Positions 1 to 10,171 of a stretch of 64,000 nucleotides of DNA are shown in pieces. The stretch's first letter is position 1. The number at the start of each line of letters is the position of its first letter. Below the pieces are notes generated by a model that saw only the letters and a list, made by a program, of their open reading frames with translations, was not told where the DNA came from and made no database searches. The stretch is from Rhizophagus clarus (Eukaryota > Glomeromycota > Glomeromycetes > Glomerales > Glomeraceae). The translations under genes and the position numbers were made by a program. Where the stretch lies: assembly GCA_015698045.1 (NCBI GenBank), contig BLAL01000083.1, forward strand, positions 2,501 through 66,500, read 5' to 3'.

Positions 1-280
1 GACATTTCACGTTTCATATTCACTGCTCAGAAGTTTAATTAATTTTAGCATATGTCTTCATTTTAGAATGAAAAATGTGTCACCGTAATAAGAATATTAT
101 TTTTCTTGGCGTTTGGTGTGGAACAACATGTACGTTCCTGGGTTTTATTAGTAAAGATTCAAAATATAGTTGTAATAAGTGATGGAATAAGTATATAAGT
201 GAGCCATTTAGCGACAAAATGATGTTAGATTTACCACTAAAATTGATAAATGACATCGTTAATCAAATTTATCAATATAC
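1..280. other. A+T-rich flank, no gene seen
   Basis: I see no convincing coding sequence or RNA gene here. It lies outside the left terminal repeat of the candidate element that begins at 281. The last four bases (ATAC) match the four bases after the right terminal repeat. Confidence 0.6.
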
Positions 281-2295
281 CAATCAGTGGTCATGTCAGG
301 GATCGGCAGGGATTAGCATGGGGAGTTGATTTAATTAGAGAATCTACATCTATATTAATACATTTTTGTAAAACCGTTTTTTTAGTTAAATAAAAAATCT
401 TACATAATAAAGTACACTAAAAATTTACATGTGACTTAGTGCTATTTCGAAGTTATATTATATTAAGTTTTATCATTATTGGATAAATATTGAGAAACTT
501 TTATTAGGAGCGTATTTTTACGAAGCGAAAAATAGGCAAACTTCAATTGTATTTTAACGTAAAAGTGTTGTTTCAACGTGATCTGTAACACTATGTTACG
601 CGAAATGCAAAGACCTTAAGTAGATATTTTTGTCTCCCTACGGACAAAAAAGAGTGTCGGTAACTTGCATCTCTACAATTTATTTTGACTATTTTTTGTC
701 AAAGGAAATCATTAATGTCAGAACAAAGATATGAAATTTCCACACCCTTGCCTTCTATAGACTTTTTAGAAGAATATAACGATGAAATAAGCAGTAATGA
801 CGAGTTTGAATATGAAATGTTAAATGAAACACTTGATAATACTAGTGATATACATTTTGAAGACCCTGAGAAAAAAAAGAAATTGAAAAGAAAGAAATCG
901 AAAAAAAATTAGAAATAGAAGATTTTGAGGCAGGTATACTCTCTTTTTCTTCATGAAAACTCACGGTAAAAAAAAGATGCGAATGAATAATTTTTTGATT
1001 GATTGATACAGGAATTTGGTCGTACATTTGAACAAAAATTATGGAATTCTCGATCATATGTTAACTCAAGAGCAGCTGCCTTAGAATCTCCGCAAACTAT
1101 TCAAGAATATTACGATAGGTTTCCCGAGTTTTTAAATGATTTCTTCTTTGGAGTAATTGATGAATTGTATCAAAAAAAGATGACAGTATGCAACTGGCAA
1201 CGAAAAAGACGTCACAAGTTACCAAAAACTGTAATTTCTGAACCGATAATGAAAACTGTAACATTTATTACGTCGATGTTATTAGGACTAGCTTTTCCTC
1301 ATTTGAAAATTTGGTTACCTCGAGTTTTAGCTAGCCTTAGTCGTATGCCAAGATTACTGGGTTCTTTTCGACAGTTGTTAACAGTTTGTCACGTAAGTTC
1401 TCATAGTGACAGACACGAACGAAAACTTGCGAAAACCCGAATGGAAGAATTGAATCCATCAAACCGTTTAATTCGCGCTAACAATGTGTGGAATTTAGCA
1501 ATCATCGATAACATCGATTTTAAAGAGAAGAGTTTCAAGTTCAGTAATATATATGATGTTATGCGTAGTAACTCACATGCCACTCTGAGAATGGCCTTTC
1601 AAGCCCAATTGCCAGTCGAAATAGAAACTAGTCCCGAACAAGTCATCGAGTTAACTACTAATACTTCATTATTCGGGATGAATCAGAGTATTGATGAAAC
1701 GTTAAATATGTTTCAGAAGGTTATTTTTGATTTGTTAGATTTCAAAGAAATTGAAGGTGAATTAATTTACAAGACAAATTTTGATGCAGAAACTATCAAG
1801 CGCGTTTTACTTACTAAATTAGAACCAGGATGTCTTGGTCTTTCTCCCAATGTTGTAATATTAGAGCCAGGAGCCAATCCGAATTCTGACGAAGAAATTT
1901 TGCATGTTTCTGAAATGTATAAGGAGGACTTTGCGATGAACAATCATTCCTTTTTAGATATCATAGCAGATGAGGCGATATTTCGTAGGTTAATCAAATA
2001 CCGGGAGAAATGGCCAAATATAAGACCTCACTTGGGCCAATGGCACATGTCGAAGGACTTTTGTTCAGTTTTGATAGTCCTATTCTCTAGTTACAGATTA
2101 TTAAGTTTGGCGTCACGTTTGGGCGTTTGTTTCTTGGACAAATTTGAAGCTGCAGTCGATTATCGGTCAACTGCGCGAGTATTGGATCTTTTATGGGTGG
2201 CGGTGGGGATAGCAATCAATATTTACATAAAAAAAATTGGAATATCACTTTCAGATATAATGGATGATGAAAATGATGCTCATGTTTGTCTCAAA

Positions 2296-2390
2296 GTATA
2301 GGATACCTTTATTTTATTAATTATATTGTATTTTATTTATTTTATTATTTATTTACAATTATGTAAAACTTACTTTATTACAATAAAAAG
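2296..2390 (+). other. Probable intron in the decayed gene
   Basis: The 432-codon open stretch ends with Lys at 2295, followed by GTATAG. After CAATAAAAAG at 2381-2390 the coding register resumes as IWYLYYKWAG, in frame with the downstream coding part apart from one TGA. The 95-bp length suits the introns of this window, but the donor is weak. Confidence 0.5.
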
Positions 2391-2906
2391 ATATGGTACT
2401 TATATTATAAATGGGCTGGTATCTGAAAAGTGCATCAGATGGAAATGCGCATAGGAAACTTTGGTCTGCAACGAAATTCATTATCTGCAGCGGCTCCACT
2501 TTACGCAAGTGCAGCGAAATCCAACTATACGACAGCTATAGCCCATTATCTTAGCATCATAGCGGCTCACCCTAAATTAGAAGAAAGATTAAATTATTGT
2601 GGCGCCTTTAAAATTCCCCGCGATGTTAACGAAGATTCACGGCATGTTTGTTTTGGCTTTGACGAAGCTCTGGAAACGTTTGGCGTAAGGTTCGTCAAAC
2701 AAAATGTTTATGAAAATATAATCGATGAGAAGAACCTTAGACATCAGATAAAGTCTTCTCAGGACGAAAGAGAAAGGATAGACCTGTTAATGAGTGAGTA
2801 CCTTAATGATTATGCAGTTTCATATAGTGAACGGGCTATAAAGTCATGCAAGGAATCTTTATGGGAGCTCGTGAATGACCTCATAACAGTTTTTGGAATG
2901 TCCGAC

Positions 2907-3542
2907 CTAAGGATGGTGCCGCAAATAAGCAATTGCGGAATAATTGCGATTTACGGTATTGCGGAACATTGCGGATTTTTAAACCTAAATATCCGCAATT
3001 CCGCAATCCGCAATTGTCCGCAATTCCGCAAATATTCCGCAATTCCGCAAAGTACCGCAATTCAATTGCGGAATAATTGCGGAATTGCGGCACATTTGCG
3101 GAATTGCGATACATTTGCGGAATTGCAATTTCGCTAAAGCAATCCAAAAAAACGTTGTGAAACGTTTTTTTTAATTAAAATATACTTTGAAAAAACGTTT
3201 CGCAACGTTTTTTCTTTAAATTAATTAAAAAAATGTTGCGAAACGTTTTTTTTAATTAAATATACTTTGAAAAAACGTTTCGCAACGTTTTTTCTTTAAA
3301 TTAATTAAAAAACGTTGCAAAACGTTTTTTTTAATTAAATATACTTTGAAAAAACGTTTCGCAACATTTTTTCTTTAAATTAATTAAAAAAACGTTGCGT
3401 AAACGTTTTTTTTATTAAATCGGTTCGGTAAACTGCCAAAACCGATCAGGTGAATTGCGGAATTGCGGTTCACTAACCGCAATTCAACTCCAAAATCTGC
3501 AATATTGCGGATTTGATAAATCAATTGCGGCACTATCCTTAG
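2907..3542. mobile_element. Nested MITE-like insertion, 636 bp
   Basis: The ends are inverted repeats: CTAAGGATGGTGCCGCAA at 2907 and a near-identical reverse complement ending at 3542. TCCGAC (2901-2906) and TCTGAC (3543-3548) flank it as a near-perfect 6-bp duplication. The outer parts are rich in the alternating motifs CCGCAATT and TTGCGGAATT, and the centre is a tandem array of AACGTT / GTTTCGCAACG units. No coding capacity. The insertion is supported independently because its removal restores the host reading frame. Confidence 0.85.
3137..3417. repeat. Tandem AACGTTGCGAAACG-type satellite in the insertion
   Basis: About three and a half units of roughly 80 bp. Each holds the palindromic pair CGTTTCGCAACG / AAACGTTGCG separated by TTTAATTAAATATACTTTG-like spacers. 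The same core motif recurs at 62640-63520 in a different nested insertion and briefly at 29350-29410. Confidence 0.8.
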
Positions 3543-4623
3543 TCTGACCCCTTATCACACCAACTATTCCAAGAATATACACCCACAGAAATGCACAAAG
3601 AAGGGCTTAGTAGACTGTTTGATTGTTATCCAAATGGTTTAGAACGAATTAAAGCAGTATACCGGCAAGAAGTTCTAAAGACAGAAGATAGAAATCCACA
3701 AGGTAGAAGGACAATAGGAGTTGTTAGAACGAAGGTGAAAGATTATAATAGTAAGAAAAAGGCTGAGAAGAGAAAAATAGTGATTCCAGAACTTACACAG
3801 CCTGTACTAGAAGATTTAAATGAAACGCCACTTACCATCGAATCACAATCCAAATGAAGAAAAACAGCAGGTGCCAGACATCGAACTACCGAAGATGAGA
3901 CAGCAATTCTTTGTGCACTAAAAATATATAAAAATTACCTTCCAGAAGATGCTATTGGTTCCGTTCGTGAGAAATTGTCAGAAGTTTGGACTGTTAAAAA
4001 GGTGCGAGAGTGGTGGAATTATCATAAGAACAAGGAATTGTGAAAAATTATAAATATTGGGCAGTGATAAATAAACAGTTTGCATTTGCAAACCGCTAAA
4101 ATCAATCATTATTATCGTTTTTTTTATTTAGTTTGTTATAACAATATAAAGAATAAATGCAATTCCTATAGGTTAACTAGTCGATAAAATAAAAATTTGC
4201 TATTTGCCTTAAAAGTTACTATCCTAACCACCTTTTTATGTCTAAACATTTCGATTGCGCTTAAAAAAATACGTGTAATCATGCACTTAATACAGAATTT
4301 GGAAATCGTATAAACTTGCATCTCGGGTTGAAGTCAAAAAAAATAAGGAAAAGTTGACCATATGTAAAGTTTTTGTACAAAATGTCATACTATAAAAAAA
4401 AGCGTTGGAATAGATTGCCAGAAACCTCTAAATTGAAAAGTTCTTAAGGTTCTTTCGTTAATTATTTGAGCCAATATCACGTTGCATTAGACCATTCATT
4501 TTTGATTATTAGTGTTACACAAAATTTCAATTAGTGATCGACAAGTGAATCGCCTTATCCTGACATGACCACTGATTGATACTATATTACTCTATAAATA
4601 ATTTAGAGCACCCATACACCTCG

Positions 4624-4655
4624 AACCCTAAGATAACCCTAACCCTAACCCTAAG
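4624..4655 (+). repeat. Interstitial telomere-like CCCTAA tract
   Basis: AACCCTAAGATAACCCTAAC continues with two further CCCTAA units. This matches the complement of the TTAGGG telomere unit common in fungi. It begins about 45 bp beyond the right end of the element at 281-4578 and has the same orientation as the tract at 5683. Confidence 0.8.
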
Positions 4656-4659
4656 CCAA

Positions 4660-5680
4660 TCATAATCTGAGTCCGCGGTCACGTGACCTGACTGTAACCC
4701 TAAAGGATGGTGTATTGTGAGTATCAATTGACTTGTCACGGGGTAACGAATTTAGTAACAACCCTGACGGAAAAACTCCTAATTGGTTGCCTAATGATTG
4801 ATGCAATCCTTAGGGAACGTCAATGTCAACCCTCGGCCCACATTTCTGATTTAGTCACGTGACCCAAAGTTGATGCCAGTTGTATCACCCCAAAGTGGCG
4901 CAGCCAGTTAAACTTTGGCCCGCGCCAGCCGGATAATTTATTTTCTGACAGATAAATATTTACCCGTTCCGAATTCTTCTGATTTTTTGCTGTGGCGCAG
5001 CAACTGATCAGAAGTTTATCCTTAAAGGTCACATGCAGCGCAGTGCGCAGTAAATCATGTAATTACCAATTTTTCGTAAAAAATTCTAAGTCTTTTTACT
5101 GCACCGCAGTAATTAGATTAAACGTTAATCCTGATTAACAACTCTAATGGACGTACAAGAAGATTTAATCAAATGGCACCCATATGGTTGCCCCTTGTTT
5201 CAAATTAAATTAAGGAGTTAATTTTCATGGTTTGAGACATTAGTCCTCCTTTTTTAATTTATTGGGTACTACCGCATGGAATTTTTTAATTCGAAAAATT
5301 TTTATTTTAGTTTTCACATGCTATCGCATGTGGAAATAAAATAAAAATTTGTCTCATAAAAAATTCATGAGATTCATTCATCAATTGATTAGTAAAACTT
5401 ATATGAGTAAACATGCGGTTTGGAAAATGAGAATGTTAATTTATTTTTTCATTCTTAATTCATTTTAAATGAAACAGGCGTACCTGTTATTTTCCATGTA
5501 AAGAGAATAAGTAGTTAATCGTTTAGCATAATTTTGCTTACATAAGATGTATTGGAGTTGTATTTAAAGGCCCAGTTATCCGACCATAAGGTGACGTCTT
5601 CTTTACTTTTGTTAATTCAAAACTAACAACGTCATCGGTCCAGAATAACTCTTTACTTACACTTACTTCTAATATAACAT
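4660..5680. other. Less A+T-rich spacer between telomere-like tracts
   Basis: I find no gene. The first part (4660-5060) is richer in G+C than its surroundings and contains palindromic CACGTG sites (GGTCACGTGACC near 4677, GTCACGTGAC near 4855) and an isolated TAACCCTAAAGG near 4694. The short open frames here have no recognisable protein features. The context may be former subtelomeric sequence. Confidence 0.45.
5296..5352. repeat. Long imperfect hairpin
   Basis: TTTTTATTTTAG..TTTCACATGC and GCATGTGGAAA.TAAAATAAAAA form an inverted repeat of more than 20 bp per arm around a TATC loop. Function unknown; it may be a degraded palindromic MITE core. Confidence 0.6.
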
Positions 5681-5682
5681 TG

Positions 5683-5717
5683 ACCCTAACCCTGACCCTA
5701 ACCCTAACCCTAACCCT
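5683..5717 (+). repeat. Second interstitial telomere-like CCCTAA tract
   Basis: Six CCCTAA-like units in a row, one carrying CCCTGA. Same strand and orientation as the tract at 4624, about 1.05 kb away. Too short to be a chromosome end, and ordinary repeat-rich sequence continues on both sides. Confidence 0.85.
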
Positions 5718-6250
5718 TTTTAACTTACATTTCCAAATCTAATTCATTCAAAAAACTAACAACCTAAAAAAAATAAAGAAAAAATTATTAATAATATTTT
5801 TTTAATATTAAAAAAATGACTATTTCTATTTGTACACTAGTGCATTTATACACGGGTTATGTGATCAGTATAAAATTTCCTTTTATGAAAATATTGTTAC
5901 ACAAAATTCCAATTACAGTTATTTTAAAAATAAGGAAAAATTTTTTTGTAGAATGGGTATCACCTAAAAAGGAAGGTCCGTGTCATACAATATCCTAATA
6001 TGGTAATTTTTAAATTCTGGCTGGAATTATAAAAAATTATAGGTATGACATATAATATGTAACAAATAGGATTTTTAACATGAAAAAAATTCTATTCCTA
6101 AAATATTTATAGAAAAATAAAAAGGGGAGGATGTGACACTGGATAATAAATAATAGTCACGTAATCTGGGTTTTGCACACTAGTGTAAATTAAGAAATTT
6201 TCTAAAAAAATTTATCACTCTTTCCAACTTACATTTCTCAAATTTAATTC
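5718..6250. other. A+T-rich spacer, no gene seen
   Basis: Low-complexity A+T-rich sequence. The longest open frame (60 codons near 5816) has no recognisable features and I do not call it a gene. Confidence 0.5.
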
Positions 6251-6499
6251 TACAAGTAAAATGCTAACTAATCAAATACCTACTCAATTAGTAACTTTTT
6301 TTTAATTAATCACCTGATTTATTTAATAATTAAAAATTTATTCATATTTTATTCAAATATCAATTAGATTATTACCCGATTAATAACTATTTTATAATTT
6401 GAATTTACTAATTATTCACTTTTAAAATAAATGTTAAAATCTAATATCAATCAATAATTATCCAATTACTAACCATATTTTACATCAGGAAATTTTATA

Positions 6500-6905
6500 G
6501 TGCGAAAAGTTGCGCAAGATTACGTATCATAATATTTCGTAAGTTTCCAGACCTGCTGCAAGTTTGCGGAAGAGTAATATTTTGTAACTTTTTAAAATAT
6601 TTCAAAATATTATGATATGCAAAGTTTCGTAATTTTACGGTTTGTAATATTCCATAATTTTACGCATTTGCAATATTTCGTAATTTTACATAATATTTCG
6701 TAAGTTTTCAGACCCGCCGCAAGTTTGCGTAAGCGTAATATTTTGTAACTTTTTAAAATATTTCAAAATATTACGATATGCAAAGTTTCGTAATTTTACA
6801 ATTTGTAATATTGTGTAATTTTATTGCGTAATATTTCGCAACTTTTTAAAATATTTTGACAATTCGTAATTTTACATAAATATTTTGTAATGTTTCAAAA
6901 TTCAT
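6500..6905. repeat. Left subterminal repeats of the Myb element
   Basis: Repeated short motifs such as ATATTTCGTAA, TTTTGTAACTTTTTAAAATA and TTTCAAAATATTACGATATG. They mirror, inverted, the regular array at 9650-10140. Such subterminal arrays commonly serve as transposase-binding sites; that role is an inference. Confidence 0.7.
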
Positions 6906-7049
6906 TTTTGTACTATAAGTTTATGTAATGTATATTTTATTAGATATAATATGAATTAAATTATAAAAAATTACAAGTATTTATTACTATATACAGAATA
7001 TATAAAAGTAAAAAAGAAAGAGTAACGATACAATTAGATGTAAAAAGAA

Positions 7050-7795
7050 GAGAAACAGCTATAGTAAAGTTGGTATTAGATATAAAGATAAAAGAAATAT
7101 TGCTAGTATTGTTAGTGTTGTTAATATTAGAGTAAAAAGAGTTAAAGAAACAGTAGAAACATGGATATTATCGTTAGTATTAAAGTACAAGTAAAAGAAA
7201 AAAAGAAAACGTAGATAGTATTGTTAGTATTACGATATAAAGTAATAATTAGGGTAAAAAACGCGTTAGTATTAAAACAATTAGTATTAATAAACAAATA
7301 TTTCTATACCTGCAAAGAATAAACTAAAATAAAAGAAAGAGGAAAAATAAATATGTTGTCGGTATTAAGTAAAAGGAGTAAAAAAAACATAATTAGTATT
7401 GTTAATATCGTTAGTATTGAAGTAAAAGTAAAAAGAAATAAAGGAAATATGGATATTATTGTTAGTATTACGACACAAAGTAACAGAGGTAAAAAGAAAA
7501 CGAAAATAATTAGTATTAATAAACAAATATTTCTATACCTGCAAAGAATAAACTAAAAATAAAAGAAAGAGGAGACAAAATAAAAAATAAACATGTTGTT
7601 AGTATTAAGTAAAAGGAGTAAAAAAAACATAATTAGTATTGTTAGTATCGATCGTTAGTATTAAAGTACAAGTAAAAAGAAATAAAGGAAACATGTATAT
7701 TATTGTCAGTATTATGATACAAAGTAAAAAAGAAGTAAAAAATAATGAAATAATTATTATTAATAAACAAATATTTCTATACCTGCAAAGCAATA
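7050..7795. repeat. Tandem repeat of ~230-245 bp, three units
   Basis: TTAGTATTAATAAACAAATA followed by TTTCTATACCTGCAAAG recurs at about 7281, 7510 and 7752. Between them are similar AGTAAAAAGAAATAAAGG and TTGTTAGTATTA motifs. Short open frames across it are by-products of the repeat. Confidence 0.75.
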
Positions 7796-8039
7796 AATTA
7801 TGAAATATATGTAAATATTCTGTATATAATTAAAAAATATTGAACAAAAGGATAAAGAAATAATAAAAAGAAGAGAAAAATATTGAACAAAAAAATAAAG
7901 AAATAAAGAGACAAAAAATAAATAGGACAAAAAACGCGTGCAGATTAAATCACATGTAAGGATCAGCCTAATTTTGATTGGCCAGAAAATACGATACTGT
8001 ATGCACAATCATATCATGCAGATTTATTTATTTAATTAT

Positions 8040-8640
8040 CAACAACACGGGCGTGACATAAATAAATTGTGACTGAAACTTGTGTTCAATTTGTGTTCAA
8101 TTTGTGTTGATAATTCTGGTAAAAAATTATTAATTTTGGCCAAATTTGTTAAATTTGTTAAATTTGTGTTGAATTTGTGTTGAATTTGTGTTGCGTAATT
8201 TTTTATTTATCACAAGGGGATGATATTTAGTAATTGCATGTACGATGTACAAGATTTTTTTTTATGATTTTTTTAAGAAATGTACGCAAAATATTTAATC
8301 AGAATATAATTATTTTTAATTAAATTGATTAAAAAAAATTAATTTTTTTAAGAAATGTATGCGAAATATTTAAAATTCAATAGAATGTGCTAATAATAAA
8401 TTGTTTTATTTTTAAATATGATATATTGATATTTATATTTAAAACAATTAAACATGTACATGATTTAATTAATATGTTTAATGATGAAAAGTGTAATAAA
8501 TTAAATTTTAATTGAAACGAGAAATAAAATCAAATCAAAGAAGTATTGTTCAAATTTTATTTAAAGTGACATTTTACGACTTTCTTTCAAATTTTTACTC
8601 ATCCCAAAATCAAATTATAAAAATCAAATCTAAACTAATA
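8040..8640. other. Repeat-like spacer and upstream region of the Myb-like gene
   Basis: 8085-8200 has clustered AATTTGTGTT(C/G) repeats around TTTTGGCCAAATTTG. 8220-8640 is A+T-rich and presumably includes the promoter and 5' leader of the gene starting at 8641. No clear TATA box stands out in such sequence. Confidence 0.45.
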
Positions 8641-9265
8641 ATGCCTCGCCACACACGTTCACGTCGTTCCTATTATAACGTCCATTGGAACTGGACTATG
8701 ATGGATGAACTTGTTGACATACGCCGAGACAGAAACTGCGCCTACCACAATATTAATGGTAGAAGCCGCTATGATTTTTGGGACTCTGTTGCCAATAGGT
8801 TCATATGACTAATATCTATAATTTCTTTAAGAAAGAATTTAAATTCAAATTAACCAATCCATTTAATTGAATCAGAATAAATAGAATATTTCGAACGAGG
8901 GTTTCTGGGCAACAGTGCAGCCAAAAGTGGAGGAACCTCGTCAGGGATTACCATGTAAGTAAATAAATAAAATTACATTCATATAAATTAAATGTATTTA
9001 TCGAATATTCAAACTGATTTTGATATTTAGAACTATGTCCTTTATCGTAATGGTAACCCTGGGTGGCGGCTGTGGACGCGTACTGGCCAAAGATATTATC
9101 GCGAATTTAGAACGAGATTTTGGGAGAGGCCGGGTAATTATACTATAATTAAATTTATAATTAATATTTACGTTCATATTTTAAATTTGATAAATTTGAT
9201 CAATTTTAGTCACGCATGATGATCGTAGGAGAAGGAGAAACTTACCTACGTATCGTAGAAGATAA
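8641..9265 (+). CDS. Trihelix/Myb-SANT-like DNA-binding protein, four exons
   Basis: Joining 8641-8798, 8885-8954, 9031-9133 and 9210-9265 gives an uninterrupted 128-aa protein; all phases agree. Introns 2 and 3 have strong GTAAGT / GTAATT donors and TTTAG acceptors. The first donor, GTTCAT, is weak. A basic N-terminus is followed by spaced aromatics (W16, W18), RYDFWDSVANR, and GQQCSQKWRNLVRDYH at about residues 61-76. This matches the third-helix signature of trihelix/Myb-SANT domains (Q-C-x-x-K-W-x-x-L-x-x-x-Y). The C-terminus is rich in Arg and Trp. DNA binding in the nucleus is likely. The gene lies within a TIR element. PIF/Harbinger transposons encode a Myb-like helper protein, but the TA duplication here points elsewhere. 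The start is the first ATG that keeps the domain intact. Confidence 0.75.
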
Positions 9266-9640
9266 TTATTTTTATTTTTTTATTTATTAAGTGAGTAGCT
9301 AGGCCCAGTCCGTACCAAATATCGGCTGGAGACTCACGTTTTTTTTTGGGCTGTGACTGATACTGACGTCCACGCCGTACAGCCTGGGTACTATTTTATA
9401 AAATAGTAGCGAATAAGTATCAAATGTGTATTTTTTTATTAAGTTATAATAAAAATTAGAATTTACTTTAATTTTAACATAAAAATTGTAAATGATAAAA
9501 AATTCGTAAATAAAAATAAATTTGTTTTCCCAAACTTAAAAAAAAAGGTGTTTATATAAAAGAAAAGGTGTTTATATTATTTTTGATTATTCAATAGTAT
9601 CACATGCCCCTTGTATACGTTCTACTGCATACGCAGCTTT
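9266..9640. other. 3' region of the Myb-like gene, A+T-rich spacer
   Basis: After the stop, a less A+T-rich segment (9290-9400) contains the hairpin-like TACTATTTTATAAAATAGTA at about 9389. This may belong to the 3' untranslated region. The remainder is A+T-rich without features. Confidence 0.4.
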
Positions 9641-9649
9641 AACGATCGA

Positions 9650-10140
9650 ATAGTAATATTAAATTTTCAAAATATTTTAACCATAATATTACGCAGGTTT
9701 ACAGTCTCGTAAATTTTTGAAATATTTTAACCGTAATATTACGCAAGTTTACAATCTCGTAAATTTTCAAAATATTTTAACCATAATATTACACAGGTTT
9801 ACAATCTCGTAAATTTTCAAAATATTTTAACTGTAATATTACGCAGGTTTACAGTCTCATAAATTTTCGAAATATTTCAACCGTAATATTACGCAGGTTT
9901 ACAGTTTCGTAAATTTGCAGAATATTTTGACCGTAATATTACGCAGGTTTACAGTTTTGTAAATTTTTGAAATATTTCAACCGTAATATTACGCAAGTTT
10001 ACAGTCTCATAAATTTTTGAAATATTTTGACTGTAATATTGCGTAAATCTTACGAAATTATAAACTTATGTAATATTTCAAAATTTTTTGAAATATTATG
10101 CCATAAACTTTCGTAAACTTACAAAATCGTAAACTTACGC
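9650..10140. repeat. Right subterminal ~60-bp tandem array of the Myb element
   Basis: About eight copies of a unit built from CGTAATATTACGCAGGTTTA, CAGTCTCGTAAATTT and GAAATATTTTAAC, diverged by a few substitutions each. The TAATATTA core is self-complementary. It lies immediately inside the right TIR. Confidence 0.85.
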
Positions 10141-10171
10141 AATTTTTCGCCTTATAAAATTTCCTGATGTA

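Larger units (their letters stand above)
715..4043 (+). pseudogene. Decayed multi-exon gene of an expanded family, homeodomain-like C-terminus
   Basis: An acidic N-terminal exon (ATG at 715) loses its frame in an A-run near 870-905; the E/K-rich frame continues in another phase to about 934. The next exon is open from 1012 to 2295 and includes LGQWHMSKDF and FLDKFEAAVDYRSTARVL. A probable intron (2296-2390) leads to IWYLYYKWAGI, a TGA at 2424-2426 where Trp would fit, then NYTTAIAHYLS and HVCFGFDEALETFGVRF. The frame is interrupted at 2907-3542 by a TIR insertion. Removing it with one 6-bp duplicate restores VFGMSDPLSHQLFQEYTPTE without a shift. A further TGA at 3855-3857 (CGA would give Arg) precedes an in-frame tail to 4043 with the helix-3-like string WTVKKVREWWNYHKNK, reminiscent of homeodomains. 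From memory it resembles a repeated Rhizophagus family. Function unknown; a transposase is possible. Confidence 0.75.
281..4578 (+). mobile_element. Candidate TIR DNA transposon carrying a decayed gene
   Basis: A perfect 20-bp inverted repeat bounds this 4.3 kb segment: CAATCAGTGGTCATGTCAGG at 281-300 and its reverse complement at 4559-4578. The bases just outside are ATAC on both sides (277-280 and 4579-4582), as expected for a 4-bp target-site duplication. The only long coding remnant inside is the pseudogene at 715-4043, whose C-terminus looks like a homeodomain-type DNA-binding helix, so that protein may be the transposase. The superfamily is not recognised. The repeat and flanks are seen directly; that this is a transposon and that the gene is its transposase are inferences. 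Confidence 0.5.
6483..10169. mobile_element. TIR element with TA duplication carrying a Myb/SANT-like gene
   Basis: The ends are CATCAGGAAATTTTATA at 6483 and its exact reverse complement ending at 10169. Similarity continues inward as GCGAAAA.TTGCG.AAG, giving roughly 40 bp of imperfect TIR. TA flanks both ends. The other arm of the surrounding inverted repeat gives an empty-site comparison: near 30285-30310 the corresponding sequence runs through as AACCGTATTTTAGTTAAATA without the insertion. Inside are subterminal arrays of TACGAAATATT-like motifs at both ends, a tandem repeat (about 7050-7795) and the 4-exon gene at 8641-9265. No transposase was recognised, so it may be non-autonomous, or its only protein may be the Myb-like one. 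Confidence 0.75.

Noticed and set aside
2881-3147. 88-codon frame on the - strand over CCGCAATT repeats
   Set aside because: It consists of palindromic repeat words of the nested insertion, with no conserved features.
4624-5717. A true telomere
   Set aside because: Tracts are only about 30-35 bp long and are followed on both sides by ordinary repeat-rich sequence.
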